Positions 42,951 to 51,449 of a stretch of DNA of 64,000 nt are shown in pieces. The translations under genes were made by a program, and so were the position numbers. The DNA lies in the NCBI GenBank assembly GCA_963770485.1, contig CAVYPX010000019.1, forward strand, positions 20,335-84,334, in the 5' to 3' direction. The notes beneath the pieces were generated by a model. It worked only from the letters and a program-made list of their open reading frames with translations. It was not told where the DNA came from and searched no databases. Origin of the DNA: CAVVEC01 sp963770485 (GTDB lineage Bacteria; Acidobacteriota; Terriglobia; Terriglobales; Acidobacteriaceae). Each line of letters starts with the position of its first letter. Position 1 is the first letter of the stretch.

Positions 42951-43781
42951 ATGCTAAAGGCAATATCAACCTACGTCTATGTCAAAGAACGCCTGCATCC
43001 CGGGCTGCTGGATGGCTTAGTCCGGGGCGGCGCGCAGGCGATTGAAATCTTTGCCGCCCGGCAGCACCTCGACTACGCCAACCGCAAGCAGCATGTGCGG
43101 GAAATCGCCGACTGGTTTCGCACCAGCGGCATCCAGCTGAATTCGGTGCATGCGCCGCTTTACGCCGACTACGAGTGGGGACGCACCGGTGCGGCGCCGG
43201 TGAATGTCGCCTCCACCGACAGAGCCGGTCGCATTGAGGCCATGGACGAAATCAAGCGCGCGCTGGAACTGGCCGAACAGATCCCCTTCCGCTTCCTGGT
43301 GCAGCATCTGGGCATCAGCGGCGAGTCTTTCGACGAGCGCAAGATCGAGGCGGCCATGACCTCGATCGAACATCTGCGGGCATTTGCCCGGCCGCTAGGC
43401 GTGAGCATTCTGCTGGAAAACATTCCCAACGAGCTCAGCACTCCAGAGCGGCTGGTCGAATTTATTCATGCCAGCCACTTCGACGATGTGGGCGTGTGCT
43501 TCGACTTCGGTCATGCTCACATGATGAGCGACGTGTCCCAGGCGTTTGAGACCGTCAGAGGCTACGTCCGCTCCACCCACGTTCACGACAACGCCAAAGA
43601 TCGCGATTCGCATCTCTGGCCGGGCAGCGGCTCGATCGACTGGAAGCAGGCCATGGATCTGCTGCGTTCCGCGCCCCACACTCCGCCCCTGCTGCTGGAG
43701 ATCGAGGGCGACGAGAAAGTGAACGCTGCAGAAAAGATGGGCGAAGCGTTTCAGAAATTGAGTAATTTTGTAATTGGGTAA
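42951..43781 (+). CDS. sugar phosphate isomerase/epimerase-like TIM barrel
   Basis: A 276-residue protein of the xylose-isomerase-like TIM-barrel (AP endonuclease 2) superfamily. Metal ligands: Glu in LLENIPNE, Asp/His in VCFDFGHAHMM, His in STHVHDNAKDRDSHLWPGSGSIDW, Glu in PLLLEIEGDE. Specific reaction unknown. Its last codons (SNFVIG) lie in the left arm of an inverted repeat. Confidence 0.9.
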   Translation: MLKAISTYVYVKERLHPGLLDGLVRGGAQAIEIFAARQHLDYANRKQHVREIADWFRTSGIQLNSVHAPLYADYEWGRTGAAPVNVASTDRAGRIEAMDEIKRALELAEQIPFRFLVQHLGISGESFDERKIEAAMTSIEHLRAFARPLGVSILLENIPNELSTPERLVEFIHASHFDDVGVCFDFGHAHMMSDVSQAFETVRGYVRSTHVHDNAKDRDSHLWPGSGSIDWKQAMDLLRSAPHTPPLLLEIEGDEKVNAAEKMGEAFQKLSNFVIG

Positions 43782-43847
43782 TTGGTAATTTTGCGCCTGA
43801 TTCCAAAGCGTCTTCAAATTACCAAATTACCCGATTACTAAATTACT
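43761..43847. repeat. AT-rich inverted repeat, GTAATTGGGTAATT type
   Basis: AGTAATTTTGTAATTGGGTA (from 43761) pairs with the complement ending AGTAATTT at 43815-43847, giving about 33 bases per arm with few mismatches around a 21-base loop. The left arm is inside the 3' end of the isomerase-like gene; the right arm ends 12 bases before asnS. It could act as a terminator-like stem. Confidence 0.8.
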
Positions 43848-43858
43848 AAATCCAACTT

Positions 43859-45184
43859 ATGTCCTCTCCCGTAACCACGATCAGCGAAGTCGGCAAGCAC
43901 GAGGGCCAAAGCGTCACCATTCGCGGCTGGCTCTACAACCTGCGGGAGAGCGGCAAGCTTCTGTTCCCGCAATTTCGGGACGGCAGCGGCGTGATCCAGG
44001 GGGTCGTCGCCAAGAACGCTGTTCCTGTCGAGGTGTTCGATGCCGTCAAAGGCCTCACCCAGGAATCAAGCCTGATTGTTGAAGGCAAGGTTCGCGCCGA
44101 CAAGCGCGCTCCCGGCGGCTACGAACTCGATATCTCCAATGTGCAGGTGATCCAGCGCGTTTCGGAGAACGATCCCTATCCTATTTCTTTGAAAGAGCAC
44201 GGTGTCGATTTCCTCATGGAGCACCGGCATTTGTGGGTGCGCACGCCGCGACAGGCGGCGATCTTACGAGTCCGTGCGGAAATCATCAAAGCCGCGCGCG
44301 ATTTTTTCGATGAGCGCGGCTTCACTCTGACCGATCCGCCGATCCTGACTCCAGCGGCCTGCGAAGGCACGACCACGCTGTTCCCCGTCGATTATTTCGA
44401 CGAACAGGCTTACCTGACACAATCAGGGCAACTCTACATCGAAGCCACCGCCATGGCGCTCGGCAAGGTATATTCCTTCGGGCCCACATTCCGCGCGGAG
44501 AAAAGCAAGACTCGCCGCCATTTGACCGAGTTCTGGATGGTCGAACCGGAGATCGCCTACGGCACGCTCGACGACGTCATGGAGTTAGCCGAAGGACTAA
44601 TCAGTTTCCTGGTAAAGCGCTGCCTGGAGCGTCGCCGAGCTGACCTGCAAACCATCGGGCGTGATGTTGCGAAACTAGAAAAAGTCGACCTCCCGTTTCC
44701 GCGAATCACCTACGATGACGCGGTGCAGATGCTGAAGGAGGCGCACGCCAAGGGCACATTGGAGAATAACTTCGAATGGGGCGGAGATTTGGGCTCGCCG
44801 GACGAAACCTATATCTCATCGCAGTTTGACAAGCCCGTGATGGTTCATCGCTATCCTGCCAAGGTGAAGGCCTTCTACATGGAACCTGATCCCCAGCGGC
44901 CGGATTTGGCGTTATGCGTGGATGTGCTGGCGCCCGAGGGATACGGGGAAATTATTGGCGGCTCCCAGCGCATGGCGTCGCACGACTTGCTGCTCCAACG
45001 TATTCATGAGCACGGTCTGCCCGAAGAGGCATTCAAGTGGTATCTGGATTTGCGTAAGTACGGCAGCGTTCCGCACTCCGGCTTTGGCATGGGGATCGAA
45101 CGCGCCGTGGCTTGGATTTGTGGTCTGGAGCATGTGCGGGAAACCATACCGTTCCCCCGAATGCTGCATCGGCTGTATCCGTAG
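43859..45184 (+). CDS. asnS: asparaginyl-tRNA synthetase
   Basis: A 441-residue class IIb synthetase. The N-terminal OB domain (1-115, VTIRGWLYNLRESGKLLFPQFRDG) binds the anticodon. Motif 2 is FRAEKSKTRRHLTEFWMVEPE and motif 3 GFGMGIERAVAWICGL. LTQSGQLYIEATAMALG and YPAKVKAFYMEPDP favour AsnRS over AspRS (no large insertion, AsnRS-type loop). It charges tRNA-Asn. Confidence 0.95.
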   Translation: MSSPVTTISEVGKHEGQSVTIRGWLYNLRESGKLLFPQFRDGSGVIQGVVAKNAVPVEVFDAVKGLTQESSLIVEGKVRADKRAPGGYELDISNVQVIQRVSENDPYPISLKEHGVDFLMEHRHLWVRTPRQAAILRVRAEIIKAARDFFDERGFTLTDPPILTPAACEGTTTLFPVDYFDEQAYLTQSGQLYIEATAMALGKVYSFGPTFRAEKSKTRRHLTEFWMVEPEIAYGTLDDVMELAEGLISFLVKRCLERRRADLQTIGRDVAKLEKVDLPFPRITYDDAVQMLKEAHAKGTLENNFEWGGDLGSPDETYISSQFDKPVMVHRYPAKVKAFYMEPDPQRPDLALCVDVLAPEGYGEIIGGSQRMASHDLLLQRIHEHGLPEEAFKWYLDLRKYGSVPHSGFGMGIERAVAWICGLEHVRETIPFPRMLHRLYP

Positions 45185-45186
45185 TT

Positions 45187-45649
45187 TTAACGCCGAGAAT
45201 GCCGAGGTCGCCGAGAACGGAAGACCGAGAATGGAAGAGAAAGACAAGCTGGATCTTATTACCCGCCGCATTATTGGCGGCGCGATCGAGGTGCACAAAG
45301 CAATCGGACCGGGGCTCCTCGAGTCCGCCTACCAGACGTGTTTGGCGTTCGAGCTCCAGCTGCGAGACTTGGACGTCAAGGAACAAGTGCCTTTGCCTGT
45401 CTCCTACAAGAATGTGAAGCTGGATTGCGGATATCGGCTCGATCTGGTCGTGGAAGACACCGTAATCGTCGAGATTAAGGCTGTCGAGCGGCTTGCGCCG
45501 ATCCATGATGCGCAATTGCTCTCCTCTCTGAGGATCTCTGGAAAGCGGGTCGGATTGCTGGTTAATTTTCACGTTCGGGTGTTGAAGGATGGCCTGAAGA
45601 GAATTGTTAATGAATTCCCTGACTCGGCGTTCTCGGCGGCCTCGGCGGT
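45187..45649. repeat. inverted CGCCGAGAA repeats bracketing the GxxExxY gene
   Basis: On the left AACGCCGAGAATGCCGAGG then TCGCCGAGAACGG (45190-45220); on the right GGCGTTCTCGGCGGCC and TCGGCGGTGAA (45626-45651), the reverse complement. The arms flank and partly encode the ends of the gene 45231-45656, suggesting a small repeat-bounded element inserted between asnS and the arginase gene. Confidence 0.7.
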
Positions 45650-45656
45650 GAACTGA
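45231..45656 (+). CDS. GxxExxY protein
   Basis: A 141-residue protein with the defining motif GPGLLESAY (G-x-x-E-x-x-Y within) after IIGGAIEVHKAI. The rest, VPLPVSYKNVKLDCGYRLDLVVEDTVIVEIKAVERL and LLSSLRISGKRVGLLVNF, resembles a PD-(D/E)xK-like nuclease core (D, E-x-K), consistent with families grouped near such nucleases, but activity is not known. Its C terminus SAFSAASAVN is encoded by the right inverted repeat, and the left repeat directly precedes its ATG. Only 3 bases separate it from the arginase gene. Confidence 0.9.
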   Translation: MEEKDKLDLITRRIIGGAIEVHKAIGPGLLESAYQTCLAFELQLRDLDVKEQVPLPVSYKNVKLDCGYRLDLVVEDTVIVEIKAVERLAPIHDAQLLSSLRISGKRVGLLVNFHVRVLKDGLKRIVNEFPDSAFSAASAVN

Positions 45657-45659
45657 CCG

Positions 45660-46604
45660 ATGACGACCACTAATCTTTCCGCTTCCAACATAACGCCCAG
45701 AAAAATTCGCGTCATCGGGGTTCCGCTCGACCTCGGCCAGTCCCGCCGCGGTGTTGACATGGGTCCTTCGGCGGTGCGCGTAGCCGGTCTTGAAGCCCGG
45801 CTGGAAGCGCTTGGCCACATCGTGGAAGACGGTGGGAACGTTGCGGTCGCGATCCCGGAGCAGAAGAAGGAAGGCCATCCTCACGCCAAGTATTTGAAGG
45901 AAATCACCGCTACTTGCACCAAGCACGCCGAGCTCGTTCTCAAGACCCTGGAGGCGGGCAAAGTGCCGCTCGCTTTGGGTGGCGACCACTCGGTGGCGGC
46001 GGGGACGGTGGCCGGCGTGGCCGAATTCTACCGGCGGCAAAACCAGAAAATCGGCCTCATCTGGATTGACGCCCACACCGACATCAACACTCCGGAAAGT
46101 TCACCCAGCGGCAACGTGCATGGTATGCCGCTGGCCGCCATCATGGGGTTGGGCCCGCCTGAGCTGGCCAACATTTTCAACTTCTCGCCCAAAGTCAGTC
46201 CGGAGAACTGTGTGCTGGTAGGCGTGCGCGACATCGACGCCATCGAAAAGCAGAATGTTCACCGCGCAGGCATCGAAGTTCTTACCATGCGCGATATTGA
46301 CGAGCGCGGCATGCGAACCGTGATGGAAGAAGCCCTGCGCATGGCGGGGCGCGGCACCGCCGGCTACCACGTATCGCTTGATATGGATTGGGTGGACCCT
46401 GAAGATGCGCCGGGAGTGGGCACGCCGGTTCGTGGCGGCGCCACCTATCGCGAAGCGCATCTGGCGATGGAGATCATCGCCGACCACGGCCGCATGTTGA
46501 GCTTCGAGATCGTCGAAGTCAATCCTGTCATCGACGAACATAATCAGACGGCGGATCTGGCGGTCGAACTGGCGCAGTCCGCCTTCGGCAAAAAGATCCT
46601 GTAG
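45660..46604 (+). CDS. rocF: arginase
   Basis: A 314-residue ureohydrolase. Mn-binding residues are in LGGDHSVAAG, WIDAHTDINTPESSPSGNVHGM and SLDMDWVDPEDAPGVGTPV. SPSGNVHGM is the arginase type substrate loop. VPLDLGQSRRGVDMGPSAVR at the start is also typical. It cleaves arginine to ornithine and urea. No urease or ornithine aminotransferase is close by. Confidence 0.93.
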   Translation: MTTTNLSASNITPRKIRVIGVPLDLGQSRRGVDMGPSAVRVAGLEARLEALGHIVEDGGNVAVAIPEQKKEGHPHAKYLKEITATCTKHAELVLKTLEAGKVPLALGGDHSVAAGTVAGVAEFYRRQNQKIGLIWIDAHTDINTPESSPSGNVHGMPLAAIMGLGPPELANIFNFSPKVSPENCVLVGVRDIDAIEKQNVHRAGIEVLTMRDIDERGMRTVMEEALRMAGRGTAGYHVSLDMDWVDPEDAPGVGTPVRGGATYREAHLAMEIIADHGRMLSFEIVEVNPVIDEHNQTADLAVELAQSAFGKKIL

Positions 46605-46669
46605 CTTCCACCGTGGAACCAACCCCTGTGGGGAAAGCCGCCCCCGCGAGCCTTCTCTGAGGGCACCGC

Positions 46670-47635
46670 CTATTGCTGCTTCGGGATGCTTTTGGCCAAA
46701 TCGCGAATCTGCACCGGCTCGGTGCCCTTGTACTGCGCGATTGAAGAGATGTCAGTGACGGTAGTCACGACTGCTTCGCCGAGGAGCGTGTCTTCGCGCA
46801 TCAGCACCTTGCCGCTCGCCGGATCCCGAATCTCCTTGCCGGCACGCCACACCTGCAGGCGATCGCCCAGCTTCACGCCGTCATGAGCGCCGACGTTCAG
46901 GACCAACTGTCCAGATGCGTTGGCGTCCGCCACCATCCCGTCGATCACCGGCGTGCGCGGCGGCAGCTTGGGAATCGCCTGCTCGAGCTGCGCCGCCAGT
47001 TGTGCGATAGCCTTGTCCATGCACTCGTTCAGCAGCGGGTTGTTGGCACTGCTTCCCATTATGCTGACCTGACTCATGTCGCGGATATCCACCTTTACGC
47101 CCTTGCGGTTGACTTCGCCGATACCCTGAGACACCGCCAGCACCTCGGCCGTGTCGGGACTCACCAGACGTGTGCTGATCTGCACCTTGGCGTTGATGTC
47201 GTGCTTGGTCTTCATCGAGCTGCCGCCAAAACCGCCGAAGCGGGAACCACCCCCACCGGTGGTCTTGTCGGCGTAATCGTAATGCGTGATGGTGCCCAGG
47301 ATAATGGTATCCACCCCGAGCACTTTGCCCAGCTTGGCAGCGGTAACCGGATCGGTGCGGTTGCTGTTGGTGAAGCTCTGCTCCGCCAGCAGCTTATCGA
47401 TGGCGTTGCGCTCGATCACGCTCACGTCGCCGTCCTGCACCAGTTTGGTTATCAGGAGGTCGGCTGCAGCTTTTCCGAGATCGGGAGCGTTCATCTCGAC
47501 GAAGGGACTCTTGATGCCACCCTGGACGGCGGCATTATCGAAGTCAAAAACGGCTACCCGCTTTTTCTGCGGACTTTGAGCCCATCCTGAGACTGTTAGG
47601 AGGGCGAATATCGTTAACCACGCAACTGCGCGCAT
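46670..47635 (-). CDS. CsgG/HfaB-family periplasmic or outer-membrane protein
   Basis: A 321-residue secreted protein with signal peptide ending GWAQS. RVAVFDFDNAA, LITKLVQDGDVSVIERNAIDKLLAEQ and LGKVLGVDTIILGTITHYD match the CsgG/HfaB family. It lacks the curli operon context, and the C-terminal 100 residues are a beta domain (LGEAVVTTVTDISSIAQYKG). Probably an envelope protein of unknown role. Confidence 0.85.
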   Translation of the reverse strand: MRAVAWLTIFALLTVSGWAQSPQKKRVAVFDFDNAAVQGGIKSPFVEMNAPDLGKAAADLLITKLVQDGDVSVIERNAIDKLLAEQSFTNSNRTDPVTAAKLGKVLGVDTIILGTITHYDYADKTTGGGGSRFGGFGGSSMKTKHDINAKVQISTRLVSPDTAEVLAVSQGIGEVNRKGVKVDIRDMSQVSIMGSSANNPLLNECMDKAIAQLAAQLEQAIPKLPPRTPVIDGMVADANASGQLVLNVGAHDGVKLGDRLQVWRAGKEIRDPASGKVLMREDTLLGEAVVTTVTDISSIAQYKGTEPVQIRDLAKSIPKQQ

Positions 47636-47750
47636 CCCCGAACCTCTGGCCCATTATTATAGTGGCGGCTTTGGAAGCGTCAACCGTCGCCGGCAACTGT
47701 GCTGCCCGTCCCCACACGAGCAGCCTCCTCCCATCCCCCATTTACTCCTG

Positions 47751-47760
47751 TGCTACTATA
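47751..47760 (+). promoter_or_regulatory. extended -10 promoter element for glgC
   Basis: TGCTACTATA (47751-47760) has the TGn-TACTAT form of an extended -10. It lies in the divergent gap 47636-47848 about 90 bases before the glgC ATG. No clear -35. Confidence 0.4.
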
Positions 47761-47848
47761 GGTTTCCCGCGGGCGGTGCGAAACAAACCAGCGTACGCCA
47801 GCCCGCGTCGCATCCATAGGTCCAGAATCTCGTCCAAGCGGAAGCCAG

Positions 47849-49102
47849 ATGAAGGACACACTGGGAGTTTTATTAGCCGGAGGAGCAGGCGAGCGCCTGT
47901 ATCCCCTGACCCGCGACCGGGCCAAGCCCGCCGTCACTTTCGGCGGCATTTACCGCATTATTGACATCACGCTCTCCAACTGCGTGAACTCCGGCCTGCG
48001 CCGGGTTTACATTCTCACCCAGTACAAGGCGCTCTCGCTCAACCGCCACGTCCGCGAGGGTTGGGGAAACATTGTTGGAAGGGAATTGGGGGAGTTTATT
48101 GAAGTGCTGCCGCCCATGAAGCGGGTGAGCGAAGAGTGGTATCAGGGCACGGCCGACGCGGTTTACCAGAACATTTATTCCATCGGCTCAGAGCAGCCGC
48201 AGCACGTGCTCATCCTCTCCGGAGATCACATCTACAAGATGAACTACGGGCTAATGCTGAAGCAGCATCGTGATTCCGGGGCTGACGTCACCTTGGCCAC
48301 CATTCAAATCAATCCGGATGAAGTTCACCGCTTCGGGGTGGTGGAGGTAGACCACGACAGCCGGGTGAACGGCTTTTTGGAAAAGCCGCAGCAGACCGAC
48401 CTGCGCTCGCCTTACAACCCGGAGAAGGTCTCGGCCTCGATGGGCATTTATATCTTCAACACGGATGTGCTCATCCCGGTGTTGCTCAAGGATGCGGAAG
48501 ACCCCGATTCCAGCCACGACTTTGGCAAGGATATCCTGCCCAAGATGGTGGATGAGTACCGGGTATACTCCTTCGATTTCGTGGACGAGAACAAAAAAGA
48601 GGCGCTCTACTGGCGCGACGTGGGCACGCTCGAGGCCTACTACGAGGCCAACATGGATATTGTCTCGGTCTCGCCGGTATTCAACCTGTACGACGCGGCC
48701 TGGCCCATCCGCACCCACCAGCGGCAGTATCCGCCGGCCAAATTCGTCTTTGCCGAAACCGGACGCACCGGAACGGCTCTCGACTCCATCGTATCCGCGG
48801 GCTGCATCGTTTCCGGCGGCTCGGTGAGCAACAGCGTGCTCTCCCCTGATGTGCGCATCAATTCCTACACGGAAGTGGACGCCAGCATCCTGTTCACGCA
48901 CGTGAATGTGGGCCGCCATTGCCGGATCCGCAAGGCCATCCTCGACCGCGATGTGCACGTCCCCGAGGGCACCACCATTGGCTTTGATCCCGAGGCCGAC
49001 CGCCAGCGTTACTTCGTGACCGATAGCGGAATTACAGTGGTGACGCGCGATTACTCGCTGTTTGAAAATCCCGTGACGGTGGATTACTTCACCAGCGAGT
49101 AG
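47849..49102 (+). CDS. glgC: glucose-1-phosphate adenylyltransferase
   Basis: A 417-residue ADP-glucose pyrophosphorylase. Catalytic and regulatory motifs: LLAGGAGERLYPLTRDRAKPAV (nucleotide site), GGIYRIIDITLSNCVNSG, QGTADAVYQN, and YWRDVGTLEAYYEANMDI, followed by left-handed beta-helix hexapeptide repeats. It makes ADP-glucose for glycogen. No glgA, glgB or glgP is beside it. Confidence 0.96.
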   Translation: MKDTLGVLLAGGAGERLYPLTRDRAKPAVTFGGIYRIIDITLSNCVNSGLRRVYILTQYKALSLNRHVREGWGNIVGRELGEFIEVLPPMKRVSEEWYQGTADAVYQNIYSIGSEQPQHVLILSGDHIYKMNYGLMLKQHRDSGADVTLATIQINPDEVHRFGVVEVDHDSRVNGFLEKPQQTDLRSPYNPEKVSASMGIYIFNTDVLIPVLLKDAEDPDSSHDFGKDILPKMVDEYRVYSFDFVDENKKEALYWRDVGTLEAYYEANMDIVSVSPVFNLYDAAWPIRTHQRQYPPAKFVFAETGRTGTALDSIVSAGCIVSGGSVSNSVLSPDVRINSYTEVDASILFTHVNVGRHCRIRKAILDRDVHVPEGTTIGFDPEADRQRYFVTDSGITVVTRDYSLFENPVTVDYFTSE

Positions 49103-49126
49103 AGGGCGGCTGCTACTTCCAGCATT

Positions 49127-49318
49127 TCAGGCGGCCGCCCCCGTGCCTTCACCCTTCACGACATTCGCAGAATAGGAAAGCTCGGACTGCTGCCGCCGGT
49201 CAGCCGCGTGGATCGCTTTTTGGACCTCCTGGAGCAGGTGAAACTTCATCTCCGGATCGCTTTCGGCGAAAGCGGCGCGGTACAACTGGCCAAAGTCCTG
49301 GAATTGTACGGTCTTCAT
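49127..49318 (-). CDS. small hypothetical protein
   Basis: A 63-residue protein starting at ATG 49318 with GGAGAG about 6 bases upstream. MKTVQFQDFGQLYRAAFAES then EMKFHLLQEVQKAIHAADRRQQ suggests a soluble two-helix protein. No family recognised. Coding is moderately supported. Confidence 0.45.
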   Translation of the reverse strand: MKTVQFQDFGQLYRAAFAESDPEMKFHLLQEVQKAIHAADRRQQSELSYSANVVKGEGTGAAA

Positions 49319-49384
49319 CTGTCACTCTCCAACTTTCACGCGGTCTTGCCGGCAAATTTCCGGTACCGCGAAATCCTGCAGCCA

Positions 49385-49558
49385 TCAGACGTGCGAGGCA
49401 AGCGGACCACGAACTGGACCCGCTTCATCCTTCCTGCTTGCCGCCGCCCGGACGTCGTCCAGTTTCCTGTCCGCCGACTGCAGGTGAAACCAGCGTAGAA
49501 TGGCCACAACCGCGAATGCCCACCACAGGAACCACGTACTTTGGAAGAATGTGATCAT
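49385..49558 (-). CDS. small membrane protein, unknown
   Basis: A 57-residue protein starting at ATG 49558 (an upstream in-frame start at 49603 exists). A single transmembrane helix, FFQSTWFLWWAFAVVAILRW, lies at the N terminus, followed by a charged tail. It stands 66 bases upstream of the small gene 49127-49318 on the same strand. Not recognised. Confidence 0.4.
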   Translation of the reverse strand: MITFFQSTWFLWWAFAVVAILRWFHLQSADRKLDDVRAAASRKDEAGPVRGPLASHV

Positions 49559-49917
49559 AATTCCGACTCTCGGGGCGTCAAACCTGATGGGGTGCTCCAT
49601 CAAGTAAAATATTTATACCATATAGTCCATTATATTACTAGACTTTTATGGGAGAAAAACGCTTGCGGGCTAGTTAGTAAATCGACATAATAGTGTATCT
49701 CGCGCTGGACCTACGGCGGACACGCTCCACAGCTCCAAGTTAGAGGGCCTCCGTCTGATTCGTTTGTGGACCCCGCGGCAAATTCCGCGCCGAGTACCTC
49801 CACTGCCAGCGCGCGGGGTGCCCCATCCTAACGGAGCGTTCTTCGCGAGTTAGGGTGGGGAAGTTGCACTTCTCCGCTGCTCCCGCTGGGGGCGACGAGC
49901 GTGATAACATTCTGGCC
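49559..49917. other. AT-rich intergenic region with hairpin
   Basis: This 359-base gap has an AT-rich stretch (49600-49700, with TATACCATATAGTCCATTAT) that probably holds promoters for the leftward small genes. A hairpin CCCCATCCTAAC/GTTAGGGTGGGG (49821-49832 with 49849-49860) has one G-U pair and looks like another dispersed repeat. No gene seen. Confidence 0.55.
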
Positions 49918-50148
49918 GTGGCCCTTACCGATACAACCCCGGCGGCACAAGCCGTCCGGTTGCAAGTTCAGCGGACACTATCGGGAGAACAGCGCCTGCT
50001 CCTGGCGCTTGAAATGAGCCAGTTCGCCCGGGACTTGGCCAGAGAAGGAATTCGGCGAGACCATCCAGAGTGGTCCGAAACGCAAGTTGCACGAGAACTG
50101 ATCCGACTGGCATTTCTGCCGGCGCCACTACCCGCGCGGCTGCGATGA
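49918..50148 (+). CDS. small partner protein of nucleotidyltransferase
   Basis: A 76-residue protein from a proposed GTG at 49918 (reading VALTDTTPAAQAVRLQ). It is helical: SGEQRLLLALEMSQFARDLAREGIRRDHPEWSETQVARELIRLAF. Short proteins of this kind commonly precede a nucleotidyltransferase-domain gene. The stop overlaps the next start (ATGA, 50145-50148), so they were a coupled pair, possibly of toxin-antitoxin type (inference). Confidence 0.65.
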   Translation: MALTDTTPAAQAVRLQVQRTLSGEQRLLLALEMSQFARDLAREGIRRDHPEWSETQVARELIRLAFLPAPLPARLR

Positions 50149-50710
50149 GCATCGCAGAAGTCTTCCAACGACTCACGCAAGGGCTCGATCGAGCTGGCGT
50201 GGCCTACATGCTTTCCGGATCGTTTGCCAGCGCCTACTACGGTGCGGCGCGCTCAACACAAGACATTGATCTTGTAATCGAGAGCACTCCGGTGCAGTTG
50301 GCGCATTCGTCCAAAGCCTGCCTACAGATCAATATTACGTCGATTTGGATGCGGCGCTCGATGCTTACGAGCGTCAGTCGCTATTTAATGTGATTGATCT
50401 GGCCACAGGTTGGAAAATCGACCTGGTCATCCGAAAGTCCCGCGCCTTCAGCGAGGAGGAGTTCAGTCGGCGCCAACTGGTGGACCTGCAGGGTATACCG
50501 CTTTTTATCGCGAGCGCCGAGGATGTCGTCATTTCAAAGCTGGAATGGTCGAAGCTCGCGCAATCGCAACGGCAAATTGAGGATGTCGCAGCAATCCTGA
50601 GAGTACGATGGGACGCGTTGGACCGCTCGTATTTGGAAAGTTGGATCACGGAATTGGGTCTGACCAGAGAATGGAAAGAAGCACAGCTTGCGGCGGGAGT
50701 CTGGGGCTGA
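50145..50710 (+). pseudogene. frameshifted nucleotidyltransferase-family gene
   Basis: Frame one from ATG 50145 reads VFQRLTQGLDRAGVAYMLSG, SFASAYYGAARSTQDIDLVI and ESTPVQLA. The GS-F-A-x-x-YY-G and DIDLVI motifs are a nucleotidyltransferase active-site region. Near 50300-50305 the frame is lost; the continuation in another frame reads FVQSLPTDQYYVDLDAALDA, then YERQSLFNVIDLATGWKIDLV and RQIEDVAAILRVRWDALD, the normal rest of such proteins. A single missing base at about CGCATTCGTC would explain it. It is either a real recent pseudogene or an assembly error. Confidence 0.75.
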
Positions 50711-51449
50711 GGCTCAACCGGGGAGGTGAAACCCTGTGGCTAGGCGATTTTCGTGATCGCCGTGGCTCTCCTTTCGAGGACAAGAGTGTCCGCGCCACAT
50801 CCTCTTCTGAAATGTCATCCCGAGCGAAGCAGGACCGTTCGCTGGCGAACGATCCTGCGGAGTCGAGGGACCCCGCTCTCGCCGGTTCCCACTGACACGC
50901 GAAAGGGAATTCGCACCACGAAGCGCGTCCGGTGGGGTTCATGGTGAGAATTCCCCTTTGCGGTGGTCGCTGGTTCAGGCAGACAAGGGGTCTTTCGACT
51001 CCGCGAACGGACTCGCGAGCGAGTCCCTTCGCTCCGCTCAAGATGACAAGTGGGGGGAGGGGACATGGTAAAGCGATATCCTTCTCCACCCGGAATTCCT
51101 GTCAATAGGTGGAAATTACACGATTGCCGCTATCCTCATGCAGCGACAGAAGATATATTTCTCCCCAGGGTGGCATACTTAGCTATGTCTGATTGATATA
51201 CTGAAAGTAGAGTTGAATAGCTCGGTGATTTCCCGGACGAGGGCTGGGGCTACGTGAGCGTTGCGGGGTTACGTGAGTCATTTGTTCGCCCTATCTTCGC
51301 TGCTCTTTACGCCCCTGTTACAATGCCTAGTCTCATAGATTTCAAGAACTTTTGGGACCACAAAGACGTATCTTTACAGTGGTGTTGAGACCGGATGCGG
51401 GGTAGGTTTTCGTCCGGGTCGAGAAACCAGGAGTTCCCGGGAGTGAGGG
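50711..51449. other. 739-base intergenic region before the ECF operon
   Basis: No gene seen. The first half contains the palindromic repeat 50813-51047. Beyond it, 51100-51210 is AT-rich. GAACTT at 51346-51351 followed 15 bases later by CGTAT (51367) resembles an ECF-type promoter and could serve autoregulation of the downstream sigma factor; TTACAAT at about 51317 is an alternative -10. Confidence 0.4.
50813..51047. repeat. dispersed palindromic repeat (TCATCCCGAGCG family)
   Basis: TGTCATCCCGAGCGAAGCAG at the left, TCGCTCCGCTCAAGATGAC at the right, with internal hairpins CGTTCGC-TGG-CGAACG and TTCGACTCCGCG. Same family as 4558-4771 and 9231-9442. Confidence 0.75.
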
